A DNA stretch of 64,000 nucleotides from Muricea muricata (GCA_963855995.1 OY979717.1:26679746-26743745), one strand, 5' to 3'; shown: positions 1 to 14,242, numbered from the stretch's first letter. Notes: a model not told the origin generated them from the letters alone. Numbers and translations are program-made.

Positions 1-3000
1 GTAATGGTGCTTTACGAATGATACCAAAAAATGGTTAGAAAACAAATGTGCACATATCATGCCCTACTTAATACAGACGAGAGAGTTACTGGTTTGGTAG
101 AGTATCTCCATTGTACAATACGATAATATGATTACAGTACAAGAAAATTTTGAAAATAAAACAAGGTATGGGGTAGTTCTGCTGTGTAACATAGTTCTGC
201 TGTGGTCATGTTTCACTTCCGGCTGTGATGGTTATTACACCAGATTTCCGTAAGATCAAACATCATATAGACATCTGAAAGTCATAACTGCTATGTTGCA
301 ATTGCTATTTCTCACTATAAAAATAACTAAGAAAACTATACCAGTTATATGAATGCTGAAACCTATGAACGCTCGATATCGCAGCCAGAGCACGCGACCC
401 TCTGTATGAGGAATCGTGGGCTCTGGGAAAACGCAGATGAGAATCAGCCTTTGATTGGCTTTTCAGTAATTAGTCTGCCCCATTCCCTCTTAATAAATGG
501 TACCAGTTCGTCCAACACAAACGGTAGATGCTGGTAAACAAGCGATTTTCTGAAATCTGCCAGCAAAACAACCAAACAATCAACAATCCTTTTTTTCAGG
601 ACAGCTACTGCCAATAATGTTTCCTTTCGCTTCCCTCAAAACAATATCTTTATTCGGACGAATTTGCAGTCCATCATTTAAAACGTCGTAAGATACTTTA
701 AAAAATTCCCTCTCAATGTGACTCAACATTTTAAACACTCGGGAACGTTCTTGAAAAAACTAGGGCATAATTATTTCGAGTGTCATCATGGTGCAATCTT
801 TAAGCAGTTTTAAAACAGCCTGGTAACTGCTCATATATCGAGAACATTAAATAGAAAAGTCATACGAAAAGCTTGGAAAATTCATTCTTTTTGCCGATAA
901 GAACCATTGTCAGACACATGCATGTACAGGTTGCTATATTAACATGAAATGCAAAGTATTGAAAGTAGATTTTTCCTTTAAATTGTGCCAGTATCAAATC
1001 TAGCCATTACATTTGTGCATCAGTACATATAATAAAGTGAATCATTGCCCCTGTTGGTCTTGTGCATGGATTTGTTGGAAACGTTGAGCCATCCTTGCCG
1101 CAGATAGTTATATTGCTGCAGATAGAATATTACAATTTTTTTTCAGTTGATGTGATAAAATTGCGATTGTTAGACAGTATCACTGATTCGATTAGTTGTC
1201 CCTCTTTACCGTTACCTGGTATGATCGGAACTGATATACCAAACAAGCACTAAAGGTATAATGTCCCCTAAAGAGAGCAAAATTGAAAACAGCTGCTTGG
1301 CAGATAGTATGTGATAAAAAATAGTCAAATGATACACTTTTGTTAAGTATTCTTTGTCACTATGTAATGTGATTATATGATCAGTTTCTGACTTTTGGAC
1401 TTGACATTGATGATAAGGTATTATCAAGTCATACGTGTATTCATACTGGATTAATTGACCTCTGCCTGTTACTTCCTTTGAAATGATGGTAACTGACATA
1501 TTATCAATCAACATACCCCATGGTTTTAAAAACCAAGTCATCCGACTTTTAAAAGCTTCGGTGATTTACATTTTATGACGTACACAGTATACTGGATGCT
1601 AAAATCTGCCACCATTCTGAAACCATCCTTGTTTCCTTTTTGTTCTCTGATAATATCAATGCATTCCTGTTCATCTATTCTCATGTTCTATGTACGTTCA
1701 TGGAAAAAAATGTGTTTTATATGTGCAATCTGAAAACATGAAAACATCTACATTATAAACAGTTTATAATGTTCCTGACTCAGTATGCATGATGTTTGAT
1801 AGACAATATAATTGTAAAAAGCCTGTGACTCCACGATGTTTTAATGAAGGATTACTAAGAAAACAGTGACCCTATGTTAAACGTTACTTGCAATGATGGA
1901 CATTGTACACGATATCTGTAGTCGCTGCTGATATTGACTACCCACATGTACGCTACGCATGCCTATTTTTGACCATACTTAGGATTCTGGTTTTGCAACT
2001 CCTACTGATGTTAACAATTGTGATTTTTGTCACTTCACTCGATGTTAGATAATTTCTAACCTTGCTGACAGCTAACACTATCTCACCATCTCAACTCATC
2101 CAGGCTTTAATTTTTGACATGTGTCAGTTCAGCTTTAGTGATATTATCACTTTCCAAATTTAACAGACTATGCACAATATGCTGATCATTGGCAAAACAG
2201 TGAACTAGTGAACTAGTATTCCACAGGTCGATTCCAGCAAGGCCAGACATGTGTTCCAGCCTACCCAGGATATAGACTAAGAAAACGCCACAAACATCAT
2301 TTTCACATGAGAACATAACACCCACACACAATAAAAATCACCATTAGCTTCAAGGTATTCATTGAACTTCTTTCTTTGTTTACATAACAAGTGCTGCAAA
2401 CAATATTTACACACTACATGGCCAAGCAAGTATCGATTACACGCATGAAATCTTTTCAGGTCGATGAAGTCGACAGCCCACTCCACTCCACTCCACTGGC
2501 GCGTCAAGGCAACAGGTGCAGAGTCTCCGCTACAGAAATCCGACCAGAATTTAGTCATTTCTTTAGTTCAGCAGACTGTAGTGGAAAAAACTGTAATATT
2601 GTCAACAGCCAATAGCATCGTGACATTTGTATGTACCATCAACTTAAAAGATCATTATTCGTTTAAATATTACTATAGCCATATTGTACGTTTCTATTGT
2701 CAGTTATTCTATAAAATTATAAAATACCTAATAATATGAGCTAGTCAACCGACTCTTGATCGTCTTCTAAAATGAGATTCTAAAATCAAAGTATTACATG
2801 CTCAGTGCATAGACAGGCAAGCTAACTGTTTTTTTTACATCGGACATATTGCAGCCTCTAAAGGGTTCATGTGACTTAATCTCGAGTGACGTTCACAGAC
2901 AACACTCTAATGAAGCCGTGCGCAGTACATAACAACTGCAGTACCTGTAATCCCTGTAGCACCGTGGTAATCTTCTCTTTTGCTTTCTTTTACCATGTCG

Positions 3001-3964
3001 ATAATCATATTCATCTTGATATGAAGACGTCATTTGCTTCCCCATAATGCGATCAATTGCATTGTTTTGTCCGAATTTCAGAACTGTACCAACCTTGCTC
3101 TTCATATATACGTTGATATTCAAAAATGGTACAAAATTTGATTGGTACAAAATTTGATTGGCTACGATAGATAGAACAAGTGTGTCAAAAACTTGTTTGA
3201 CTAAGTAGAACGTGGCTCTGATGGTGTAAACTTGTTTTAGAAACAACCCTTTTTATTTCTCATATACACTGGAAACTTTTATGTGGGAAAACCATTTCAG
3301 AATCTATATTTCGAAAACTTTTCCAACAGTATCAAGATCTTTATGATGACTACATGTTAAATACTTGTTTTATTACCTCCTAAATGAAAAATTACTTCTA
3401 CTCATATTTCATGTCTTTTTAAAACACATGCAGGCATAAATGATCACATATACGGGATGTGTTACACAATTTACATATTAATGAAAGCTCATTTTGGATT
3501 TTTATTGGTCAAAATTTGTTCGTTAAAGTACACACACAGTTTTCAAACCAATTTGCGAAACAAAATAAATAGACACGCACATATTTTAATCACCGTCAAC
3601 CTGTTGATGACGAAAATGAGAGATATGTTCGACTATTTAGTACAACTGCTGGTTATCTCAAATGTAGAATTTTTTGTCCGTCTTCCGGTATATATTGTAT
3701 ATGACAAGAGGACAACAAAGGAGTGTTAATTTACTTGCGCCTTACTTCATTTCGCTCCACTAGAGGCTGTGCATTTGCACGAGTATTGTACACTGACCCA
3801 CGCATACAGAGGTTCAACTTCTCATTAAATATGCGTACCCAGTGCGCATAAAATAGGCTTATCCAGTGCGTTAAAAAAGAGGCATCCCCCCCTCCTAAAA
3901 ATAATCAATATGGCGGCGACAAAAGCGCGAGGGTTCACTTTCTTTGAAGACGACCCGGGCTTAA
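1..3964. other. Intergenic, no gene seen
   Basis: Only short chance open frames. Minor features are a (CCACT)n-like stretch near 2478-2497, a tandem pair of GGTACAAAATTTGATT at about 3127-3162, and AATATGGCGGCGACAAAAGC at 3906. Confidence 0.6.
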
Positions 3965-5760
3965 GGGCTTTATTGCAGGTCACACATTGATGTTTCTGCG
4001 AGCATTTCTTTGCAACATAACCAGTAACACAGGTGATAGTATTTTTGTTGATCAGATTTTCCTCCTACAATAGATGATAATCTGCCTCGACTATGTCCAG
4101 TGACTTCGTACTTTTTTTTCCACATGGATTTCGGCTGTATTAACCTCAAAATTTTGGCAATACGTTCCGACCGAAGCAAGTATGAAATCAAAATCAGTGG
4201 CACAGTTTCCATTTGATGGTGAAAAGCAAGTTTGATAAAACACTTTTCTAAATGATCTTGCAAACTGTATAAGTGTTGGCGTATTACAGTTATCACCTTC
4301 TGTCTCCTTTTTCCAAAATGGTTCTCCAACGGGTCTTGTCAAAGATGTCTTGTGCATAAGGAAGCCACAGACACGTCTTGTAATGACTTCCACAGCAAAA
4401 TTGTCGCATTTAAAGTTGCAGTGCATCGAAGCACTTCAAATTGTTGGTGACATCCTTGCCATTAGATGGATCTATGACTTTAATATTCTTAACAAAAGTG
4501 GACATATCTTTGATAAATTCACAGTGGTCAGAATGCTGAGTTAATGGTTTGTTCAGGCGTTATAGACTATCGGATGAAGAACAATTAAGGGAGTCGAATA
4601 TTTGATCGAATTTTTCAATACATTCGGCTGTTGCTGCTGCTCTTGATGGACTTTGGCCAGTATTAACTCCGGTGTACATGGCTAACGAAACTGTATGGCA
4701 CAATGCTTGCGTTGCTAATCTTACTTTCATCTTTTGGAAATTTTGGAGGATAAATGCATGACTTTAAGTTAATTTCGCATAACAGCGAATGTCATTTTTT
4801 GAATCAGTTTTATAAAGTTGTTAGATATCTTTCCATGGTGCAAATTTTCAATCACCAAAATAAAAGTTGTACTTCAGATTGCCTTTATTATATGAGGAGC
4901 ATTAAAAAGGAACAGGATTTTTTTACCGTTGTGGAGAAATAAAGGATTTTCATAGGTAAGGTTGAGTTCTTGAAAAAGCTTCTGGAAGTTGGATCCAACG
5001 TAACAAACAACTGCAAGCACACTCAGTCCAAAGTTCTCAACTTTATTGATTATTTGGAACAATTTTTCTTTGACTTTTTCACTGCTACAAGCTTGAATCA
5101 TTAACTGAGAAATATGCTAATGGCTATTTCCAATTTTCACAGATGCCCATGCCATAAAAACTATTGCGGATGTTGCCAAATAGCTTGTTTTTTCACCATC
5201 TCCATAATCCTCTTATCCTACTAATACATCTTTATTGATGGTATAATCTAAATGTGATTTCAGCGACATTATATCAAATGAGATGATGCATAGCTTCTCA
5301 TTGTCATTCATATTTTTAACCCTGGAGGAAAGGACATTCATAGCAGGCTATGAATATTTCATGGGCTATTTGGTCATTTATTAAGTCATTTAACAATTGT
5401 CGTTTTTGACAGCAAGGAGATGTACCGTGATAACATTTTGCAAGCTCTGCCATTTAAGCAGTAAAGTGTGATCGCAGAGGCTTTTATATCACTGCTATAC
5501 CGATAACCGTCTTTGGATGGAGTGGAGAAAACATGGATTTGCGACTCAATCAGCTCAATGAGAGAGCTTGGTAGAGATGATTCTAATACTTTAATTGCAT
5601 CTTGCACGGGTAGTTTAGTCTTCTTTTTTGGATTTAGAGGAACTTTTTTCTTCAAGCGATTAATCTTTGGCTTTTGCCTTGAAATAGTTTTTCTTAGTTT
5701 TTCTTTCGTAGAATTTTTGACAGATGGGCTGTGCATATGCTTTGGGTGTTGAAAGTTACA
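3965..5760 (-). mobile_element. Decayed P-element/THAP9-type transposase
   Basis: Fragments of one transposase are spread over three frames on the minus strand, running from 5760 down to 3965. The order is: basic region and GYRYSSDIKASAITLY (5386-5745); SFDIMSLKSHLDYTI and a segment ending FMAWASVKIGN (about 5120-5310); GLSVLAVVCYVGSN and NAPHIIKAI (4874-5101); MKVRLATQALCHTV (about 4690-4735); and a C-terminal LCYWLCCKEML block (about 3970-4060). These match the order of the P-element/THAP9 transposase family, whose members cut and paste using acidic residues in an RNase-H-like fold. One acidic position (CDQGSN in relatives) reads CYVGSN here, and the DPPH position reads NAPH, so the copy is dead. 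I could not find the N-terminal THAP zinc finger. Confidence 0.78.
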
Positions 5761-8700
5761 TGGAGGATTTTCTATAAATTTGTTTGTACAAAATATTTAC
5801 TTAAAAGTAGTGATAAGGCACACTCATGTGCACAAATGAGATATTGTTTACCATTATTTTTTAATGAAGGGCATTGGATAGCAGATTACCTTCTGCAAAC
5901 TTAGGGTTTTTAGCTGTGCTATTACTCTACTTTCATTGATGGTGGATGTATATTTTGTTGCATATGTCATCACTGAATCTAAACCTTGTTGTTTCTAAAC
6001 ATTCAAATCCCACTGCTGTGTGACCATGCACCAGTGTGACCATACATATCAGTCAGATAGCACTAACATATGTATGATGCCACGTGTGTGCAAAGGCTGT
6101 ATTATAAAAATTGCTCGTTCAGCTTATTAAATAGCTTATTTAAATGATAATTACACAAACTCACTGTATGATTTTAACACTTTTAATTATATCAAATACA
6201 CGTCAGGTTTACTTACCGCTCTTCATTTTTGGAAAAACGAGAAAAACGATATGTCTGGTTCTGTCAACTTGTTATTATAGCAAGTTATAGACGAGCACCA
6301 TGTTGCTCCATGCCTCGTAATTTTGTTGTCTTTCTCGTTGTCTATTTGATTTTGTTTTGAAAAAATTAAATACTTAAAAATTCAGTCATTTAAATTTCCC
6401 GCAAAAGCCAGACTTTCCTTATCTGGCAAGCGCTAGACTATATTATGACCATATATGGCTGTTTGCAATGGTCGGGGGGGGGGGGGAGGGGGGAGAGAAG
6501 ATATTTAGCGCACTGGCTAAGCTCACGACGCAGAATTTGAAACTCTGTATGCTTTGTGACGAAGGATCAATTTCAGGAACGTGGAAACGAGAATCGCTTG
6601 AGCACCAGACATCTGTGAACGGTCTTCCCTCAATGTGCATTTTGGTTGTGACATGTCTATAAACGGCTATAAATACACTATGGCCACTGCAATTTAATAT
6701 GGCATGTATTATTTAACTGGTATAACCAACTCGTAAGCGGGAGTGAATCTTGTTCTGTTCATATTTTTGTGCACAATAACAAAATTTGTGATATGACGCT
6801 AGCCCGTGACTGAAAATTTAAATTAAATTCAGCTGTATACTCTATATTATGTAAATAAATTCTGGAAGAGTCTCACTTTAGAAAGCTTGTTTCGTACAAA
6901 ATACTGACGCGCATGCAGAACTGACTTCTGCCCAAATTGCCAGGTAAATTGCAAACTTCAAAGAATTCTTAATTTCGCCTCGAGACTCCGGGGCAGTCTT
7001 GTTAACAAGAAGCACGCTATTTGCATGCAGCTTCACAGTCAGCTGTCAATGCTTTATTTCTATTTTTGACAATATGGTAATATATCCCCTGATATTTTCC
7101 ACTTTAGATGATTTTCGATCTGAACGTGCCAGATGGCGGAATTGGCAAAATTAAAAAAACATCTTAGAGGTACTGCAGTAAAACAATATTGAAATAAACT
7201 ATACCCATTTCTTGAAGTATATACGAGGTAATGCAGATTTTTTTACTATGGAGGCTCGTCTGTTTGCATTATAGTGCACTTTTTTATTTGCATGTAGATG
7301 GAAAATTAAACTTAAGAAACATGCTGTTGTTACGGTACTTCGATGCTCTAAACAACAAAAGATATCTGCCACAGAGACACGTCAGCCTTGGAAAACTTAC
7401 CTGATCAAGCTAAGTTGCTTAATCTAAAAAAACAAGTGAAAGATAACCCATTGTTACCCATTGAGGTAACAATTTCACCTTGGCTTATCATTTAGACCCG
7501 ATAAACGTATTTCTGTAAATTGTTGATAATTCTCTTGCCACAAAGCTTTTCTTCATTTTTTGTAAAATGCTTTAAAATTCTCAAAATAGTCGGCAGGTAA
7601 TTGAAAAAAGTTTGCATCAACAAAAGATTATGTATAAAACTGCATGTTCTTGCGAAGTCAAAAATAGCTTTGATAAACGTATTTCCAGACGGACGGTAAT
7701 GTACAGAAAATACGCAGCATTTTTGCATTTTTTCATATGTCATAATTATCCATATTTTATACACGTAGTTTTCTTTTGCGATGTCATAGAACAAAGAATA
7801 CGTATTATTTGCTAATTGCAGTTCATGGTTTAAAAAAAATGCATAACAAAACACAGACTACATAAAATAATTTTGCCATTGAGGCACAAAATACATGACT
7901 GCTTGTAGAATTTGTCCAATTCAAAGCAAAAACTAAAATAGGCGCTATACTAACCCTTTTGACATTACATCATTAGGCAGAAAGTTGATCTAAGAACAAC
8001 GAAGTTCGAATCATATTGAAGACAACGCATACTTTGTTATTCTTTGCAGCGTAAAACTATTCCTCTTGTCTCCTCATTATGTTCGCACAATTAACATGAA
8101 TCCGATGACGATGAAGTGAAAACAATAACTTAATGTGCGTAAAATTCAGTACATGTGTACTGGTTTTACACAATTTTTTACCCAACCTAAAAATAAATGT
8201 TGATATAACACAGGACAGATGGAATTTGCACCTAATACTGGTTACACCAATAGGTTACATCAGAGCAGTTTTACTCAAGACCATGTCGAATGCATTACAC
8301 CGAACTGTTACCAAATACCAGCGCAAGAAACTTACCAAATGCAGTGCAAGAAACTTACAGCCTTTGTCATAATATCGCAAAATTTTCTACATGACATTCT
8401 AATCCGTCTCCTGAAATAGTTCGTTCCGTGGGCGGAAATCGAAAAGACACAAATTTCACGACGTAGGTCAGCACGTGGCCATATGGAAAAGCTTAATTGC
8501 TGAATTTGATTATTGAAATAGATGTTTGAAGCATGTTTAAGTAACTTATGATTAGTTTAAATCGCCAAAACGATTTTGTGTGATGATGATTTTCCTCGTA
8601 ATGACGCTTGTCTGTCGATGATCGGACGCTACAACGCTTGTCACTTATTGTGAACAACTATGCAATTAACAATGCTCATAACCCGATTCACACACTTGAT

Positions 8701-9284
8701 AACTCAGCTCTACAGACTGCTTAAATTAGTCATGACGTCTAGGTTTTTTATAGGTCATTTTTCGTAACCTACCCAGTCTTTAATTCAAACACAAATTCCT
8801 TTTTAACGTTTTTCAACACTTAATGATTCAAATTTTTTGGCCAATCGCGTCGGCCATCATACTGCACGTGCACCTCCTAGCTAGTGTTCCAAAGCGGTAT
8901 AGTCACGTGTTTGAATCCGATGAAACTCTTGCTTATGTTTATAATTATAATATAAAACTTAACCATAACCATAACAGTCGGACAAGACTACTAAATATGC
9001 ATTTTAGAAGTAATTTTATTTTTTCATCGGTTGCCAACCGATGGTGATCTATACGATAGAAGTAATCACCACCAACACACGCACGGAACACCAGAATGCC
9101 ATGGAAGTGAGAAGTTGCCCAATTAACGGAAAGCAAACGCCCAGTTATTAAATTCGACCGATAACTCCACAGTATCTACCCAAAAGGTAGACGAAATGGT
9201 CCAGTCACGGCTAGTATCAGAATTTTGGACAACGATAGGATACACATGGGCGTAGGCCGTATGTTGTGCTCCGATATCGTTCAG
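5761..9284. other. Intergenic, no gene seen
   Basis: AT-rich sequence with chance open frames. Upstream of the dead P-type transposase, ATGAAGAGCG followed by GTAAGT on the minus strand (about 6215-6232) could be a first exon of that element, but no THAP zinc-finger pattern is visible. The G-rich tract at 6474 lies here. Confidence 0.5.
6474..6496 (+). repeat. G-rich homopolymer tract
   Basis: Thirteen consecutive G, then A and further G runs. It has G-quadruplex potential on the plus strand. Confidence 0.9.
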
Positions 9285-10352
9285 TTTCATAGTGCATGTC
9301 TGAGAACTGAAATATTTTTATGGGAACTAACACTTTAAAGCACGCTGAGTAAAAACCAGAAGAGTTCACCCTCCGTATATCCGCAGTTTTCTTACAAACT
9401 GCAGTTTTATGTTCACTCATTTCGCGATTTTTCTCATTGTTCAAAGACACGTATAAATGAAGACACACGATTATGTCACTCAAAGGAACAATTTCTATTA
9501 AGCAGTCTTCCTTTCAACAAAAGACCATTTTGCTCGAGTTATTTTGAGTCATGTAATCTTATGCGTGTGGAACGCAAACAACATATTTGGGCTACAAGTT
9601 TAAGACGGTACCTATACTGCTTTCTAAAATGCTCAGTTCTAGAGATATCTCCATAAAATCACAAAAACATTGATGCGTCCTTGATCGCATCAAAAGTACA
9701 ATTTTTCAGGCCAGCGACACAGAAATTTGTGCATGAGCAATTTACCTAGTAGTGTTTTCAGCGTATATAAACACCCTGTCTCCAATAATTCTCGCGTATT
9801 GCACAGAAAAACACCAATAGATATGTGATAGTTAAATAAAACGGTAAGTTACCTCTTGAATTATGTCTGACCCATCACACAAGTTAGCATTTTACATCGT
9901 TGCACAATACTATTCGATCACACGAACGAAGTTATTTCTTAGCCCACAGATATAGTCCAAAGACTTGACGTTAACGTTCTTTTGATTTAGAGAGATAGAA
10001 CCAAAACTGATGATTTAGAAAGTAATATCGGTACCTTACCAAACTTGTACACAAGATATGTTGTTTACGTCCAACGCCCTTAACATTACATAATTCAAAA
10101 TAATCCACGCAAAAGGGTGTTTTGTTAAATGCGGAGACTGGTTCACGGAAATTAGTCAGTTTGAGTTATGCAACTGCGTGTTTTCATCCATTCGTGTCGC
10201 TGAACAATGAAAAAAATTGTGAAGATAAAACAGCAGTTTATGAAAAAACCTGCGGGTCGACGGTGCGGGAACTCTTCGGATTTGAACTCAGCGTGCTTCA
10301 AAGGGGTAATTCCCATAAAAATATTTCAGTTCTCAGACATGCACTATGAAAA
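9285..10352. mobile_element. Fold-back element, arms about 180 bp
   Basis: Inverted copies at about 9285-9475 and 10175-10352 share, in opposite orientation, CCCATAAAAATATTTCAGTT, CTCAGACATGCACTATGAAA and CGCTGAACAATGAAAAA-like runs. The two arms produce look-alike peptides on opposite strands, so these are not genes. The spacer is about 700 bp. Confidence 0.7.
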
Positions 10353-10399
10353 TCGTTGTCTGGGACACGTTTCGAGGTCACAAAATGCGGCCTAACGAA

Positions 10400-11599
10400 G
10401 AAAACAAGAACGCCCGAGGAGATGGAGAGGCTGATACAATAAATACTGTTCGCATCGCCTGTTATCGTCCACTTGTTGCAACAAAATACAAATTATCATA
10501 TTAGAATTTTCCTCTGAGGTTCTATAATTAGGACAAAGATTAATTAATTAATTAAAACGTCAATCAAGAAGCACAAATTTTGAAACACAAATTAGTCGAC
10601 ATATGCAAATGCACCGGTTATAATATAGTATACTACAATTTTTTTTCATATTGGGATTAAGCAGAGGAACAATGGATTTTCCATACCTGAGTTTCTGCTT
10701 TCTTCAATCGGTTTTCATGCTTAAGCTTGTCGAAACGGTCCAATTTAATGCATTACTTTGCCTTTTTTGCACAATGTTTGAAGCTTCAGAAGCGAGTTAA
10801 GTGATTTAAGAGAGAAGCGGGTGATGTTTTTAAACTGAACGCGAGTAATCATATTGGGATAAAAATACAACATGGCCGTTCGTACTGCAATCATCTCGAA
10901 GTTTGAAAATCTGAAATATTTGCAAACTTGCAGGAAGGTTTCCTGTTCAAAAAAGTAGTAGAAACTCCAGCTTAAGATGTTCCATGAATGAATTGCTGGT
11001 AGAAATTTCAATATCTGCAAAACAACGTTCAAACGGTCCGGATTTACGTAGCGTTTCCTCAACAAAAATAAATTTGGGGAAACTTTCGCGAAACATCAGA
11101 AGTGTAGAATTTTTATGAACCATTTTGTTTGAATCCTACTTTTGCACAAGTGTTTTGTATTTCGAAACTGGAATGAAATTTTCCAAAATATACTTTGCAT
11201 ATGCATTCAGTTGATCACATTGAAGCTTCGACCTGGAATATTACACGACGTCTTATCACAACTTGCCAAATTTCTTTGTTTGCCAACGAAGAATTAAAAC
11301 CCCAGTTAATCATGACCATCCGTACATCTGCACACAGTTTTTTGTATTTGTTTTTGACTTATGAGCCTACAACAATCCTTTTTCAGATTCAAAAAATATT
11401 TCCAGGTGTAGGAATTGTACAAAATGGCCTCGTACTCCCCCCCCCCCCTTGATATTAGCTACAAATGTTTACTTTTTTATATTTGAAGCTAACCAACAGA
11501 GTGTAGGTTACACCATTTGTCGTAATACTTCACATAAGCACGTTCCCTAGATAATAAATTTTTACAATAAATATATTTCTAATAAGAATACTCTATTTT
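10400..11599. other. Intergenic, no gene seen
   Basis: AT-rich, with only short open frames lacking splice context or a recognisable family, and the poly-C tract at 11437. Confidence 0.5.
11437..11448 (+). repeat. Poly-C tract (12)
   Basis: Twelve consecutive C. The minus strand would be a G run with quadruplex potential. Confidence 0.9.
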
Positions 11600-12000
11600 C
11601 TTATTTGTGTACGACTAGAGTTATTTTGTGATTTTCTGCAATCTGATTGGCTGCACGAGCGGGCGGCATTTTACGATCTTGGCACGCGGGCCAAAAGAAT
11701 AATTTCAGCGACAACTTTTTTGTTTACAAACGGGTATTTAATTTTCTTAAACAACTTAACGACAATGTAGAAGTAAAGATGTTCAGACTCCGATGATAGC
11801 TCTCATAGTGAGTTTTATTATCCAGATGAATTAAATTTTCTTGAAAACGAGCCAGTGTCAGCTTCAACAAGTCACAACAATTTTAAGAATGTCAACAACA
11901 GCGGAGAAATTACAAGCGGCATTAAAAAAATAAATAAGTTATTTACCGCTTAGGTCGGTCCGTACTGTAGGGATCTCCCATCCGGTAAATAACATATATT
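11600..12000. other. Element-like stretch with CCAAT box, acidic open frame and end hairpin
   Basis: Contains CTGATTGGCTGCACGAGCGG (11643-11662). A plus-strand open run of about 55 codons follows (about 11783-11952; SDSDDSSHSEFYY, no ATG) and then a stop. The end is a palindrome GTTATTTACCG...CGGTAAATAAC (about 11937-11989). It resembles the bodies at 53741-54186 and 55866-56505. The peptide is Ser/Asp-rich, of the kind seen at transposase N-termini, but unidentified. Confidence 0.4.
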
Positions 12001-12794
12001 TGGAAACGTGTTGTTTAATGCAAACTACAAAATAAATTTTCAATATCAACACACTGTCAACAACAGAAGTGTATAGCAATGTATTCTAAAATATATAAAA
12101 GAAACGAATATCTCCTCCTACTATTAAGTTGCCTCATTTTAAATGTAGTTTAATGCTTACTGTACAGAAAAACACTAAATATTGGAAATGTTCTTGGAAA
12201 TGTAAATGAAAATTTGTTACTTTGGGTTTAATACTTGAGTTTTGTTAAAACAGAAGCTTCTGGCCTGTCGAGATGTGCAAGTTGTTTTTAAGAGCTTTAA
12301 AGTTTTCATTCAAACGAGTAGCAATGTAGGACTCACACACTTTGGATTTAATAGATGGAAAATACTCAGCAATAATAATACTCAAACCTGGAGTCAGGCC
12401 ATTTCCTGATTTACGAGAACTATTTATCGAACTCGTGATGGATAGCTTTAATAAAGGTAAAGTAATTACTCGTACTTGTTCCAGTAATGCCATCACTGCC
12501 CTTCAAATAAAGCCCATTCGTTGATCACATCCTAATAAAGTGGTGGCCAAGCCTCCCTACCAGGTAGGGCACAAGTGTTGCACATACAAGGTGTTCGCTC
12601 AAAACAGCAGGCATTATTCTTGTATCTGCTGTACCATTCTGCGCGATGTAAAAAGGTAGGCACTTCTTGTGCGAAGAAGCACAATTTGGTCTTTGAAAAC
12701 GTCCTTTTTGGTTTGCCAAAACTCTTCACAATTGATTTTGATATAAAATGTACCTAAAAATACTTAGACATGATAGTTTATGCAAATGTCTAGA
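12001..12794. other. No supported gene
   Basis: Two short minus-strand open frames (12245-12496 and 12525-12729) have a protein-like feel but no family I recognise. They may be remnants of the same element that begins at about 11600. Confidence 0.35.
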
Positions 12795-14010
12795 CTTGGA
12801 TGGATTCCAGTGACGTAATATGAACTGAATTTCTGTTTTCAAATTTACACGAGATGCATGAACACTCTAGTAATGCAACTTGAAGTGATCGAACTACGAA
12901 TCCCAGTAATGTAATTCTAACGAGATACAAAGATGCAAATGATAGAATGTAATAAAACATTTTACAATAACAGCTGTTCTCATGTTCTAGAAGTGGCGAA
13001 GGCAAAACGGGTTTGTGCAGTGGCAAAGATCATCAATAAGTCGCGGAAATAAATGTTTAAGGAACATGATTACATATATTTTCGTTGTAAAGTCCGTGGA
13101 TCTTACTGCATGGATTAAAAAATCATAAAAATTTGTACAGGACAGACACCTGAAATGTTAAATTAAACTAGACGGACTCAAGAACAATCAATGTAAAGTC
13201 GATACACTCAAGAAAGGCAAAGTTAAACTAAATGGACTATAGTAAATTAGAACTGGATGAAGACCAGTAACGTTAATGTGAGCTACATTGATTCTAGCGA
13301 TGCAATTTGACCCGGACGGACTCCAGTTCTGCAATTTTAACTGGGTGGTTTCCGGCAATTGAATTCTAACTGTATAGGCACCAGAAGTGTAAAATTGAAC
13401 TTTAGATAGACTCAACTGGAAGTAATTCAGTTTACTTAACCTAAGCTCGAAGAATCCAGTTGAACTGAATGCACTCCAACAACATGGATTGAAACTGGGT
13501 ATCTCACTCGTGTAAGATCTCTCTTAGTTTTTTTTTCTTAGTTCAGCGAGAAACACCTCGCTGATAAGGGATACAGTGGTAGCCAGACGTAAAACCAGCC
13601 CATGTATTTTTCTTAAAATGTTTTAAAACAATTTGGTAAGCATAATGGTATACATTCCCGATACTACACCTACATAAATCTAAACAGATTTTTCTCAAAC
13701 TAAATTGTGTGCCGTGTTGTAAATATCTTTAAATAAGATATTTCAAATAATCGTTCAACACAATCTTTGCACCAGTAAAAGTAAATCGGCAGAACAAAAC
13801 CAAAAAGGTTTTTAAATAGAAATGCTTGATGTGATCTTACACTCTTGTCGACAACTGAAATCCAGTGAAAAATTTCGTGCTGACACGGAATAGTCTTAAG
13901 AAGATCAGCAATGTAATTTGAACCACGTGGACTCTGTTTCTCTAATTTGAATTTGGATAGACTCCAGTACGGTAAATTGAATTAAATAGATTTCAAAAAT
14001 GTCATTTGAA
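12795..14010. repeat. Degenerate ~30-bp tandem repeat array
   Basis: A loose consensus like GGACTCCAGTAATGTAATTT plus GAACT recurs. The clearest run starts at about 13233, 13259, 13289, 13318, 13348, 13376 and 13407, spacing 26-31 bp. Outlying units lie near 12799, 12866, 12898, 13470, 13907 and 13957. Strong divergence implies an old satellite or minisatellite. Confidence 0.65.
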
Positions 14011-14242
14011 TGAATTAATTTAATTTACACAGGTTAAACTTGGCAAATACGAATAGAGACAATTCGATTTTGCTAAAACAAACAAACTGGCGGAAAGGTA
14101 TTTGCATACAAATTCATTTAATCTAGAGGCATTAAAAGCAAAAGCAAACGACGAAATTCAAACGAAAGCACGAAATACTGGTTGAAAGTATGGCAAGACT
14201 GGGCTTTGGTGAGACAGTGTGACGTTGAAATCGAGAATTCCT

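Noticed and set aside
9217-9483. Apparent small gene similar to one at 10122-10349 on the other strand
   Set aside because: The resemblance is explained by the arms of an inverted repeat.
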